This document shows positions 28,337 through 37,151 of a stretch of DNA of 64,000 nucleotides, piece by piece. Origin of the DNA: Gracilibacillus salitolerans (GTDB lineage Bacteria > Bacillota > Bacilli > Bacillales > Amphibacillaceae); NCBI RefSeq assembly GCF_009650095.1, contig NZ_CP045915.1, positions 3,658,001-3,722,000 on the forward strand, in the 5' to 3' direction. Each line of letters opens with the position of its first letter. Within the stretch, counting starts at the first letter, position 1. Position numbers and translations under genes: made by a program. The notes beneath the pieces were generated by a model. It saw nothing but the letters and a program-made list of their open reading frames with translations, made no database searches and was not told the origin of the DNA.

Positions 28337-29514
28337 TACTTGTTATGTCCTTTACCTGGATTCTGTTTTTGCTTATCTTTCTTATTCGATTTCTTATTAT
28401 GATTGACTTTTGATGTATTATTTTTATTATCCTGATTTTTATATTTATTGCTTGTCGCTTTTTGTTTTTTCTGAGTCTGCTTTTTTTTCTTTCCCTCTGT
28501 ACTCAGCTTTTGACCATCATCGTCTTTCTTTTTTTTTGCCTCTTCGCTCACTTTTTGACCATGATTATCTTTCTTTCTGTCATTATTAGTTGTTTTTTGT
28601 TCTTTAGCACGCTCACTTGCATTAACTGGTAAAACAGTAGGATCGTTTTTCTCTTTTTTTGATTCGCCTTGATTGGTTTCCTCAATATCTTCTACATTCT
28701 CTTCCTGTTCTGTTTCATCGATTTCGATCTCTTCCTGAATAGCCTCTTCCTCTTGTTCTTGCTCATTATGATTATAAAAATTTTCGATTAGTTCTTTCTC
28801 CTCAGTATCTAAGGAAGGTTTAGGCGTATCGTTTTCAGATGATAGTTGTTTTACTTCTGATCCTACACTTGTCCCTAACGACTGTGCTGTTAACTCATTC
28901 ATTGAGAGATGTTCTGTTTCAGCCTGAGTTCTAAGTTCTTTTGAAACTTCATAAATGGCTACTTGATATCCTAGCTGTTGATAATAACTACCTAATTCAT
29001 CTTCAAAGTGATGGTCCTGCTGCTCTTCATCATAATAGCTTACCGCCATTAAAACCGGTCGATCCGCTACTGTTCCTGAGTCTAATGTAACTTTATCAAG
29101 AATTTCATCTGTCAACGATGTTATGGTATGATTTTTAACCTCTAAATTATCCATCAGTTGTTCAGCGTCATCATTCATCGGTTCAACGTTAAGTACTTGA
29201 TATTGCTCATCAATGGTAATATTCAAGCTCGGATTAATGTCAATACTAACTACTGCATATGCTTTATCATCTGCTACCCATATGTATAATGGACTTAATA
29301 GCAGTAAACATGTTAATACCATAGGAACTATTTTCCATTTAAATATTCCTTTAAAACCCATAAAAAATGATTGCCAGACGGATTCTTTCAGTTGATAAAA
29401 GGTTTCCATACCAATTTCTTTTTCCTTCATTGGTATTGCTTTGTGGAACACACCATCTTTATCCATCACGATTGTATATCGCGATTTATGTTCCACAATT
29501 AGTCCTTTTTTCAC
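28336..29514 (-). CDS. rsgI: Anti-sigma-I factor RsgI
   Basis: 392 residues. Residues 1-55 form the cytoplasmic RsgI_N domain that holds SigI (MKKGLIVEHKSRYTIVM), residues 62-80 are the single membrane helix, and residues 85-200 are the extracellular conserved domain (VVSIDINPSLNITID). The rest is a low-complexity tail: acidic Glu-rich to about 290, then Lys/Asn/Gln-rich to the end. There is no carbohydrate-binding module. The start is a GTG overlapping the sigI stop by four bases. Confidence 0.92.
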   Translation of the reverse strand: MKKGLIVEHKSRYTIVMDKDGVFHKAIPMKEKEIGMETFYQLKESVWQSFFMGFKGIFKWKIVPMVLTCLLLLSPLYIWVADDKAYAVVSIDINPSLNITIDEQYQVLNVEPMNDDAEQLMDNLEVKNHTITSLTDEILDKVTLDSGTVADRPVLMAVSYYDEEQQDHHFEDELGSYYQQLGYQVAIYEVSKELRTQAETEHLSMNELTAQSLGTSVGSEVKQLSSENDTPKPSLDTEEKELIENFYNHNEQEQEEEAIQEEIEIDETEQEENVEDIEETNQGESKKEKNDPTVLPVNASERAKEQKTTNNDRKKDNHGQKVSEEAKKKKDDDGQKLSTEGKKKKQTQKKQKATSNKYKNQDNKNNTSKVNHNKKSNKKDKQKQNPGKGHNK

Positions 29515-30242
29515 AGATCTACCCCCTTAAGGTATTCTCTTAAATATAAATAATCACCTGTAAGGATAATAAATACCGCTAATATATACTTTCGATTTCG
29601 CTCTAACGTTTTTTTACTGACCGATACAACTTTCAGTAAATCTTTAATAGGAACTCTTTTTTTTCGAAGTACATATTCTTTTAAGTTCGGGTCATTTATT
29701 AATTGTTTTGCAGCATAAACTGCAGATTCTCGCGCGTCTTGGTGTTTTGGTGAAATTTCAGTAAGTTCTTTAAACGAAATTTTAAACTTCTTCAATTGTT
29801 CTGATAACTCGATAATTTCTTGTTTGCGATTCCAGGATTCTTCTTCCAATTGAAATATTTTTTTTGCTTCTGATATCTGTAAGGGACTTTCTTCCAATTC
29901 ATCCTCTTCATGCATATTCAGAGCTGGATACATATATTGTCGCTGTTCTTTCCGGATATAATCAATCACTTTGCGTTTTATGATGACTTGTGCAAATGCA
30001 AGAAATGATGAGCCTTTCTCCCGAGAATACATCTCTATTGCTTCATTAAAAGCAATCATACCGACACTAAATTCATCATTTTGTTTTTGGATATATCTTT
30101 TACAGACTTCTGAAACACATTTAGCGATAAATGGTTGGTATGCTTTGATTATATCATTACGTAAATGCTCATCACCTCGCTGTATCAATTCAATTTGATC
30201 TTCTAATCTATATTCTCTATCGATCAACTGGCTTTCTATCAT
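29511..30242 (-). CDS. sigI: RNA polymerase sigma factor SigI
   Basis: About 243 residues. The sigma-70 region 2 core is FSVGMIAFNEAIEMYSREKGSSFLAFA in shortened form, followed by RKVIDYIRKEQRQ; the C-terminal SigI-specific region ends with TLERNRKYILAVFIILTGDY. SigI directs heat-shock and cell-wall-stress genes in Bacillus and is held by RsgI. I chose the ATG at 30242; a GTG at 30254 is possible. Gene pair and overlap match B. subtilis. Confidence 0.93.
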   Translation of the reverse strand: MIESQLIDREYRLEDQIELIQRGDEHLRNDIIKAYQPFIAKCVSEVCKRYIQKQNDEFSVGMIAFNEAIEMYSREKGSSFLAFAQVIIKRKVIDYIRKEQRQYMYPALNMHEEDELEESPLQISEAKKIFQLEEESWNRKQEIIELSEQLKKFKISFKELTEISPKHQDARESAVYAAKQLINDPNLKEYVLRKKRVPIKDLLKVVSVSKKTLERNRKYILAVFIILTGDYLYLREYLKGVDL

Positions 30243-30268
30243 ATTCGGCACCACCAGTCCTTTATAAA

Positions 30269-30297
30269 TTCGTATTGTATTTATGTTTTTTTGGCTG
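30269..30297 (-). promoter_or_regulatory. Possible SigI-type autoregulatory promoter
   Basis: On the minus strand AGCCAAAAA (around 30290) and, about 15 bases on, CGAA (30269-30272), 27 bases before the sigI start. Known SigI promoters have a C-rich/A-rich -35 and a CGAA -10. The -35 is a weak match. Confidence 0.3.
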
Positions 30298-30544
30298 TTA
30301 TCAATAAAAATAAATATATTTCCACCAGTTTATTTTGTCACTTTATACAGAATAAAAGAAAATTTTGTTTCTATCTACCATGATTCAATTACAATTCATT
30401 AAGTTTTATTTTCAAAAAATAGACACATTTACTCACAGTAGTTAAATAATCACAGAAAATTAATCATATACAGTAGTTCTTTAGAACCTAAAAACAATAG
30501 CAATGTGATAAAAGTATAAATACCCTCTTTTAAAGGTAATAAAC
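30298..30544. other. AT-rich intergenic stretch without recognised content
   Basis: The 340-base gap between sigI and the protease gene holds, besides the possible SigI promoter, only AT-rich sequence with no open frame of note, no ribosome site and no clear structure. Confidence 0.5.
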
Positions 30545-30573
30545 AAACTCTCAGTAAAAACAATACTGAGAGA
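30545..30573 (-). terminator. Terminator of the membrane serine protease gene
   Basis: CTCTCAGTA and TACTGAGAG form a 9-bp stem directly after the stop; the trailing T content is moderate. Confidence 0.65.
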
Positions 30574-30582
30574 TTACATGTG

Positions 30583-31398
30583 TCATTGTTTATATATTTT
30601 TAGATATTCTATCGGAACGGCTAAGCCAACTCTGCCGTACATCTCATTTTTCTGAGTAGCAAAAACAACCGCAATGACTTCACCTTGCTCATCTATTACC
30701 GGACTACCGCTGTTCCCTCGATAAACAGGTGCATCTAACATGTAGACTGGTTTTTCCCATGAGGATAATTGTGTCTTTCCAATTAAGTCTCCTTCGTTGG
30801 CAATGCCATTAAAACGGAGTGGATTTCCTATGAACAGAACATTTTTTAGCTGTTCTGTGCCGTTTTGATCACTCACTTTTAGGTATGGAAGATTTTCTGC
30901 CTCTATTTCTAACACAGCAAGGTCAATCTCTGGATAGGTTTCCACAACCTCACCACTGTACAGACCTTCTTCTCGAAAAGCAACAGTGATCCTTGGTTGA
31001 TCCTCAATGACATGATAATTGGTGATGATCAAACCATCTTCTGATATAGCAAAGCCGGTTCCTTTATTGTCCTCACCTTCAATAACGACAACTGCTTCAC
31101 GATACTGTCCGACTGTATCATCCTGCATTAAACGCGCTGAAGTTTGAATGAATTCGATAGCTGGAATCGAAAAGGTTTGCGGAAGAATGGTGATCACTTG
31201 AATAAACATCGCTATAGCAATCAGCCATATTCCCCATTTTGGGATAAGTGGCTTCTTTTTCTGATTTGCTTCTCTTTTCTCTTTTTCTTTTAGTTTTTGA
31301 CGTTCGTCTTCAACTAGCTCATACATTTCTTCCGGATCTATTTCTTCATATAAATCTTCATCTATAATATCCCATTCTTTGTCGTCCGAATGTTTCAT
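30583..31398 (-). CDS. Membrane-anchored trypsin-like serine protease
   Basis: 271 residues from the ATG at 31398 (GAGGTG upstream). The first 50 residues are acidic then lysine-rich and cytoplasmic, residues about 58-78 are one membrane helix, and the rest is a trypsin-like domain outside the cell. The catalytic triad is visible: His in ITNYHVI, Asp in PEIDLAVLEI and Ser in GNSGSPV. Unlike HtrA it lacks a PDZ domain, ending soon after the protease fold. Role in surface protein quality control or signalling is inference. Confidence 0.85.
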   Translation of the reverse strand: MKHSDDKEWDIIDEDLYEEIDPEEMYELVEDERQKLKEKEKREANQKKKPLIPKWGIWLIAIAMFIQVITILPQTFSIPAIEFIQTSARLMQDDTVGQYREAVVVIEGEDNKGTGFAISEDGLIITNYHVIEDQPRITVAFREEGLYSGEVVETYPEIDLAVLEIEAENLPYLKVSDQNGTEQLKNVLFIGNPLRFNGIANEGDLIGKTQLSSWEKPVYMLDAPVYRGNSGSPVIDEQGEVIAVVFATQKNEMYGRVGLAVPIEYLKIYKQ

Positions 31399-31500
31399 AT
31401 TACACCTCATCAAAAACAATCTGTTATTTGTATTATATCATTTTATTTGAAGGAATTACTATCTTGTTTTATATTATATAGAAAGGGAAGGAGTGCTAAG

Positions 31501-32046
31501 ATGTTATTAGATGAAATTCTTGACTATAATAAAAAATTTGTTGAAGAAAAAGGCTATGAGGTATATGAAACAGACAAATTCCCAAACAAACGTGCAGTAA
31601 TTTTCACATGCATGGATACTCGTTTGGTTGAACTTTTACCTAAAGCATTAAATTTGCAAAATGGCGATGTGAAGATGGTTAAAAATGCAGGTGCTATTTT
31701 GAATGATCCTTATGACAGTACAATGAAAAGTATATTAGTAGCAATTCACGCCTTACAAGCAGACGAAGTATTTGTAATCGCACATCATGGTTGTGGAATG
31801 AATGGTTTCGATACGGACAGCTTCGTTGATTTAATGAAGGACAAAGGAATTGAACAAACAGCAATTGACAGTCTCGATAAAGAACCAAAAGAGTGGTTAA
31901 CTGGTTTTGACGATGTTAGTGCATCAGTTGAGCAATCAGTGCGTATTATCGATAATCATCCATTGTTACCTGAAGAAGTGCCTGTACACGGTCTAATCAT
32001 TGACCCAGCAACAGGGAAATTAGATTTAGTGAAAAAGGGATATTAA
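31501..32046 (+). CDS. ytiB: Beta-carbonic anhydrase-like protein (YtiB)
   Basis: 181 residues. Zinc ligands of beta-carbonic anhydrases are visible: Cys37 and Asp39 in FTCMDTR, and His95 and Cys98 in AHHGCGM. It would interconvert CO2 and bicarbonate in the cytoplasm. The start is the ATG at 31501 with AAGGGAAGGAG upstream. The match is to the YtiB type, whose activity has been questioned in some species. It is monocistronic, with its own terminator. Confidence 0.88.
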   Translation: MLLDEILDYNKKFVEEKGYEVYETDKFPNKRAVIFTCMDTRLVELLPKALNLQNGDVKMVKNAGAILNDPYDSTMKSILVAIHALQADEVFVIAHHGCGMNGFDTDSFVDLMKDKGIEQTAIDSLDKEPKEWLTGFDDVSASVEQSVRIIDNHPLLPEEVPVHGLIIDPATGKLDLVKKGY

Positions 32047-32053
32047 CTAACAG

Positions 32054-32082
32054 AAAAGGCTTGGTTCGCACCAAGCCTTTTT
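32054..32082 (+). terminator. Terminator of ytiB
   Basis: AAAAGGCTTGG-TTCG-CACCAAGCCTTTTT, a perfect stem with T-run. Confidence 0.88.
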
Positions 32083-32170
32083 ACATGCTTACTTTTTATT
32101 TTACACTAAGGAACATTTCTCAGCGATGAAAGACTCTTTTTCAGTGTTTTCTCCGCTTTTTCTTTATAAT

Positions 32171-33001
32171 TTATACTCCATAATCAAACTCATCAGGATG
32201 AGCGCCAATCCGTTTGTCTGCATTCATCCCTTTGATTTTTTGGATATCTTCATCTGATAATTCAAAATCAAAGATATTTACGTTTTCCTGTTGGCGCCCC
32301 TTATGAACAGACTTCGGAATCGTAATGATGCCACTTTGGAATTGCCAACGCACAATAATTTGGGAAGGCTTTTTATTATGCTTGGCAGCTAATTCCTGTA
32401 ATACAGGATGATCAAAATAACGTGCCTTACCTAATGGAGCCCATGCTTCTACTTTAATATCGTGCTTTTCACAAAAATCTCTAACAGCTTGTTGTTGTAG
32501 TTGTGGGTGTAATTCAACTTGGTTCACTACTGGGGTGACTTCTGCTTCTTTTAACAGCTCCTCTAAATGGTGTGGTTCAAAGTTACTTACCCCAATTGCT
32601 TTTGCTTCGCCATCACGATATATTTCTTCAAGTGCTTTGTAAGTTTCCGTGAATTTTCCTGGTACTGGCCAGTGTACTAAGTATAAATCAACATAATCCA
32701 TTTGTAGACGTTCTAAACTACGCTTAAATGCTGCTTTTGTTTCTTCATACCCTTGTTCATCATTCCATACTTTCGTGGTCACAAAAATTTCTTCACGAGG
32801 AATACCACTGTCAACAATCGCTTGCCCTACTCCCTCTTCATTTGCATAAAGGGAAGCAGTATCAATATGACGGTATCCTAATTCTAATGCTGAGCGTACT
32901 GCATGGTAGACCTCATCTCCTGGCTCTGCTTTGTATACGCCAAGCCCGACTGCTGGTATTTCTGTACCGTTGTTCAGTTTTAATGTTGTCGTTAAACTCA
33001 T
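32171..33001 (-). CDS. Aldo/keto reductase
   Basis: 276 residues, an NADPH-dependent (alpha/beta)8 barrel. The tetrad is visible: Asp and Tyr in HIDTASLYANEEGVG, Lys in FVTTKVWND and His in YLVHWPVPG. The C-terminal IPKSVHKGR binds the 2'-phosphate of NADPH. It is of the YvgN/YtbE type, which reduces glyoxals and other aldehydes. The ATG has AAAGGAGG upstream. Monocistronic. Confidence 0.92.
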   Translation of the reverse strand: MSLTTTLKLNNGTEIPAVGLGVYKAEPGDEVYHAVRSALELGYRHIDTASLYANEEGVGQAIVDSGIPREEIFVTTKVWNDEQGYEETKAAFKRSLERLQMDYVDLYLVHWPVPGKFTETYKALEEIYRDGEAKAIGVSNFEPHHLEELLKEAEVTPVVNQVELHPQLQQQAVRDFCEKHDIKVEAWAPLGKARYFDHPVLQELAAKHNKKPSQIIVRWQFQSGIITIPKSVHKGRQQENVNIFDFELSDEDIQKIKGMNADKRIGAHPDEFDYGV

Positions 33002-33081
33002 AATTAGAAACGCCTCCTTTTATTTATAAACCATTCACTTTCTATTTTAGTATCCTGTTGGAATTTTCCAAAATAACCTGC

Positions 33082-34152
33082 TTAATTTGCTTGTTTTTTA
33101 ATGATTTCAATAACCTTTTCCTTCGCTTCACTGGAACGGTATTGATTCATTTTATCTTTTATTTCAAATTTTTCTTTTTTCAATTCCAATAGAGATCCTA
33201 CCAATGAATCAGTTGATAAATCTTCTTCCTCTAAAACTCGCGCATACCCTTGCTTTTCAAAAGATTGGGCATTGACAATCTGGTCTCCTCGACTTGCTTG
33301 ACGTGATAATGGAATCAACAACATTGGTTTATTTAGTGCCAAAAACTCAAAAATCGCATTGGCCCCCGCACGTGAGCAAACCAAATCTGTAATCGCAAGT
33401 AAATCTTTTAATTCATCTTGGACATATTCATATTGAACATATCCTTCTTGATCATAGGAATCATCGATATTTTCTTTTCCACAAATATGAATGACTTGAA
33501 ATTGCCTTAACAGTTCTTCTAACCCTTCGCGGACTGCCTGATTAATCTTTTGCGAACCAGCACTCCCACCCATAATTAATAATACATTTTTCTTGTTGGT
33601 AAAACCGGTCATTCCAAAGCCTTTTTCTCTTTTTCCTGTAAAAAGCTCTTCACGAACAACTGCACCGATCCACTCTGCTTTTTGTTCAGGTAAGTATTTT
33701 ACAGTCTCGGGAAAGGTTGCCAACACTTTTTTGGCAAAAGGAATCGCTAATTTATTAGCAAGACCTGGTGTATAGTCTGATTCATGAATAACGGCAGGGA
33801 CACCTCTCATTCGTGCAGCCATTAATACAGGGACAGAGACAAATCCACCCTTCGAGAAAATAACAGCAGGCTTCTTTTTGCCAATAATTCGATGTGCTTG
33901 CCATGTTCCTTTTAATACTTTAAATGGATCCTTAAAATTCTCTTTGGAAAAATAGCGCCGCAGTTTCCCTGTGGAAATAGGGTGGTATGTCACCCCTTCT
34001 AATGGTTCAATTAAATCTTTTTCGATACCATTTGTCGAGCCAATATAATCAATGGTCCACCCCTCTTTTAAAAATTCAGGGATAATCGCCAAATTCACCA
34101 TGACATGCCCTGCAGTACCACCACCGGTAAAAATGATTTGTTTAGTGGTCAT
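33082..34152 (-). CDS. murG: MurG-type UDP-GlcNAc glycosyltransferase
   Basis: 356 residues from the ATG at 34152. The N-terminal domain has IIFTGGGTAGHVMVNLAI and the C-terminal domain has LLIMGGSAGSQKIN, then CSRAGANAIFEFLALNKPMLLIPL, the UDP-GlcNAc site. This is the lipid II synthase fold that adds GlcNAc to lipid I at the membrane. It is not in a division/cell-wall gene cluster, so it may be the only murG or a second copy of altered use. It diverges from the MATE gene. Confidence 0.82.
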   Translation of the reverse strand: MTTKQIIFTGGGTAGHVMVNLAIIPEFLKEGWTIDYIGSTNGIEKDLIEPLEGVTYHPISTGKLRRYFSKENFKDPFKVLKGTWQAHRIIGKKKPAVIFSKGGFVSVPVLMAARMRGVPAVIHESDYTPGLANKLAIPFAKKVLATFPETVKYLPEQKAEWIGAVVREELFTGKREKGFGMTGFTNKKNVLLIMGGSAGSQKINQAVREGLEELLRQFQVIHICGKENIDDSYDQEGYVQYEYVQDELKDLLAITDLVCSRAGANAIFEFLALNKPMLLIPLSRQASRGDQIVNAQSFEKQGYARVLEEEDLSTDSLVGSLLELKKEKFEIKDKMNQYRSSEAKEKVIEIIKKQAN

Positions 34153-34224
34153 AAATAAAACCGTCCTCTCTTTTAACAAAATATGTTATAATCCTTCTAC
34201 TAATGTAAAAAAGGAAGAATAGAT

Positions 34225-35577
34225 ATGTATCAAGCAAAAACACTACGAGAAAAAATAAGACTCTTTATGATTATACTGATACCGATTCTAATCACGCAAG
34301 TAAGTATGTATGCAATGAACTTCTTTGATACGATTATGTCTGGTAGAGCGGGTGCTGCTGATTTAGCCGGAGTAGCAATCGGATCCAGTTTATGGGTGCC
34401 GGTACAAATGGCGGTAGTCGGTATTTTAATGGCAATGTCACCGATTGTTGCTCAGATGACAGGCGCAAAAGAAGAGGAGAAAATTCCTTTCACCGTACAA
34501 CAAGGAATTTATTTATCGATTGGATTAGGGACTGTTGTTACAGTGATTGGTATTTTTCTGATAGATCCAATCTTATCATTAATGGATTTGGAAGACCGGG
34601 TACAACATGTTGCAAAATATTATATTATTACAATTGGATTAGGAATGATTCCACATTTTGTCTATAACTTATTGCGTTCATATATTGACGGTCTTGGACA
34701 TACCAGAATTTCGATGGCGATTATTTTAATTTCACTGCCTTTAAATATTTTGTTTAATTACATCTTTATCTTCGGCAAATTGGGTTTCCCTGCTTTTGGC
34801 GGAATCGGTGCCGGTATTGCTTCCGCATTAACTTTTGTTGTCAATTTAATCTTATCAATATGGATTGTCCATTATGTACGTCCATTTCGTGGCCATCGGA
34901 TTTTTCGTCAGTTCCTGAAACCTTCGTTGAAAGAATGGTTCAGTCAGTTGCGGATTGGACTCCCGATCGGCTTTTCAATCTTTTTTGAAGTGAGTATTTT
35001 TTCTGCGGTGACTTTTATGCTAAGTGTATATAGCACCAATACGATCGCCGCACACCAAGCAGCAATTAATTTCGCTTCGTTTTTATATATGATTCCATTG
35101 AGTATTGCCATGTCACTAACCATTGCAGTTGGCTTTGAAGTAGGTGCAAAACGGATCCACGATGCCAAAGCTTATTCCTATATGGGTATTATCTCAGGTG
35201 TAATAATCGCCTTTTTAGCTGGTGGTATCATTTATCTGTTGGACGATCAGGTTGCCCGGTTATATAGTGACCATCCAGAAGTAATTGAATTAACGAAACA
35301 CTTCCTGTATTATGCGATATTCTTCCAGTTTGCTGATGCAGTTGGTGCACCTGTTCAAGGAATTTTACGCGGGTATAAAGATGTGAATATTACATTTTGG
35401 ATGTCTCTGGTTTCCTACTGGTTAATTGGATTACCAAGCGGTTGGTTGTTTGCCAATTATACAAGCTTGGACGCGTTTGGATATTGGTTAGGATTAATCG
35501 TCGGACTTTCAGCTGGGGCAATCACCTTATTCGGACGAATGTATTACCTGCAAAACAAGTTAGCCAAATCAGTGTAA
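34225..35577 (+). CDS. MATE family efflux transporter
   Basis: 450 residues, 12 membrane helices in two related halves. The family blocks are FFDTIMSGRAGAADLAGVAIG early in the first half and SIAMSLTIAVGFEVGAK at the start of the second (shown in short form). These Na+- or H+-coupled pumps export cationic drugs and metabolites; it is similar to the NorM/YojI branch. AAGGAAG precedes the ATG. It shares a bidirectional terminator with the aldehyde dehydrogenase gene. Confidence 0.9.
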   Translation: MYQAKTLREKIRLFMIILIPILITQVSMYAMNFFDTIMSGRAGAADLAGVAIGSSLWVPVQMAVVGILMAMSPIVAQMTGAKEEEKIPFTVQQGIYLSIGLGTVVTVIGIFLIDPILSLMDLEDRVQHVAKYYIITIGLGMIPHFVYNLLRSYIDGLGHTRISMAIILISLPLNILFNYIFIFGKLGFPAFGGIGAGIASALTFVVNLILSIWIVHYVRPFRGHRIFRQFLKPSLKEWFSQLRIGLPIGFSIFFEVSIFSAVTFMLSVYSTNTIAAHQAAINFASFLYMIPLSIAMSLTIAVGFEVGAKRIHDAKAYSYMGIISGVIIAFLAGGIIYLLDDQVARLYSDHPEVIELTKHFLYYAIFFQFADAVGAPVQGILRGYKDVNITFWMSLVSYWLIGLPSGWLFANYTSLDAFGYWLGLIVGLSAGAITLFGRMYYLQNKLAKSV

Positions 35578-35588
35578 ATTTCACTCGT

Positions 35589-35622
35589 AAAAAGGTGTAG
35601 CACCATTTAAGCTACACCTTTA
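35589..35622. terminator. Bidirectional terminator, MATE / aldehyde dehydrogenase
   Basis: AAAGGTGTAGC and GCTACACCTTT pair perfectly. The right arm contains the stop codon (35612-35614) of the converging dehydrogenase gene. Confidence 0.85.
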
Positions 35623-37036
35623 AATTCATTACAATTAATCGTTCTTCTGTCATTTCCTCTATCGAATATTTCGGCCCTTCCTTACCGTTACCACTATCTT
35701 TCACACCACCATAAGGCATTAAGTCCACGCGATATTGTGAGCCGTCATTGATCATAAATCCACCAACTTCCACATGTTTAGCTGCGTAATAAGCAGTATC
35801 AATATTCTGTGTGAAAATACCACCCTGTAAGCCATAGTCTGACTGATTCATTTCAGTAATACACTGCTTTATGTCTGAAAAAGGTATGACACTTGCAACA
35901 GGTGCAAAGATTTCTTCACAAACTACACGCATTTCTGGTTTCACATCAGTCAGAATAGTTGGTTTCAATAGTGCTCCTTCTCTTTCCCCACCAATAAAGA
36001 TATTAGCACCTTTTTCCACGGCTTCCTGAATCCATTCTTCCGCACGTTCTGCCTCATCTTCTGCAATCATTGGGCCAACATCTGTTTCTGGATCAGTCGG
36101 ATCTCCGATTTTTAAATCAGCCATATATTCTTTCAATTTCTCTAAAAAGATTTCTTGAACTTCTTCATGAACATAAATTCGTTGTACGGAAATACATACT
36201 TGCCCGGCAAAGGCAAATGACTGCGCTGCGATTGTCTTTGCTGCTAATTCAACATCTGCTTCTTTATCGACAATCACGGGTGAGTTATTACCCAATTCTA
36301 AGATTAGCCGATTTAGTCCTGTCTCTTGTTTTAATTTTAAGCCTACTTTTGCGCTACCTGTAAACGAGTAAAGCGCGATTCGTTGATCTTTCATCATTTG
36401 GTTACCAACGGTTGAACCGGAACCTACGACAACTTGTAATAATCCTTTCGGAAGACCAGCTTGATCAAGAATTTCTGCTAATTTTAAAGCTGTGATCGGT
36501 GTTTTACTTGCTGGTTTCAAAACAACCGCATTGCCGGCAGCTAGGGCAGGTGCTACTTTATGCGATACTAGATTAAGTGGGAAATTAAATGGACTTATCG
36601 CACCTACAACTCCTACTGGCACTTTGATGGTAAAAGCCATCCTGTTTTCCGAACCTGGTGCTGCTTCAACCGGGACACCTTCACCATGGATTCGTTTCGC
36701 CTCTTCTGCTGCCACCAAAAAGGTTTGGGAAGAACGATCAATTTCAGCTCTTGCCTGTTTTAACGGTTTTCCAGCTTCTCGTGTAATGATCATTGCCAGT
36801 TCTTCTTTTTGATCAGAAATAAGCTGAGAAGCTTTAAGTAAAATTTGATAGCGTTCAAATGGTGAGAGTTTCTCTCGTTCAAAAGCTTTGGAAGCACTAG
36901 TAATCGCTTCATCCACAGACTCTTCACCCGCTTTGGCAACCCTTGCATAAACTTCCTGTGAATATTTATCTAACACATCTAATGTTTCATTAGTATCTAT
37001 CCATTTTCCATCAATAAAAAGTTGAAACTGTTGCAT
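35612..37036 (-). CDS. NAD(P)-dependent aldehyde dehydrogenase
   Basis: 474 residues of the ALDH superfamily. The cofactor loop is FTGSAKVG, the catalytic Glu is in LELGNNSP and the catalytic Cys in FAGQVCISVQRIY. The lineage resembles glyceraldehyde-3-phosphate or lactaldehyde dehydrogenases of Bacillus more than betaine aldehyde dehydrogenases, but the substrate is uncertain. GAGGTG precedes the ATG. It lies downstream of xynB on the same strand, behind a terminator. Confidence 0.87.
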   Translation of the reverse strand: MQQFQLFIDGKWIDTNETLDVLDKYSQEVYARVAKAGEESVDEAITSASKAFEREKLSPFERYQILLKASQLISDQKEELAMIITREAGKPLKQARAEIDRSSQTFLVAAEEAKRIHGEGVPVEAAPGSENRMAFTIKVPVGVVGAISPFNFPLNLVSHKVAPALAAGNAVVLKPASKTPITALKLAEILDQAGLPKGLLQVVVGSGSTVGNQMMKDQRIALYSFTGSAKVGLKLKQETGLNRLILELGNNSPVIVDKEADVELAAKTIAAQSFAFAGQVCISVQRIYVHEEVQEIFLEKLKEYMADLKIGDPTDPETDVGPMIAEDEAERAEEWIQEAVEKGANIFIGGEREGALLKPTILTDVKPEMRVVCEEIFAPVASVIPFSDIKQCITEMNQSDYGLQGGIFTQNIDTAYYAAKHVEVGGFMINDGSQYRVDLMPYGGVKDSGNGKEGPKYSIEEMTEERLIVMNLKV

Positions 37037-37106
37037 TAGTTTAACACCTCTGCTTACTTAGATTTATGATTGTTATTCCACTTCCTTACTATTTTAAACG
37101 TTTGTT

Positions 37107-37141
37107 AGAAAAAAAAGAAGCCTCACACATTATGAGACTTC
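37107..37141 (-). terminator. Terminator of xynB
   Basis: On the minus strand GAAGTCTCA and TGAGGCTTC pair, followed by eight T. Confidence 0.85.
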
Positions 37142-37151
37142 TCTTTCATTA

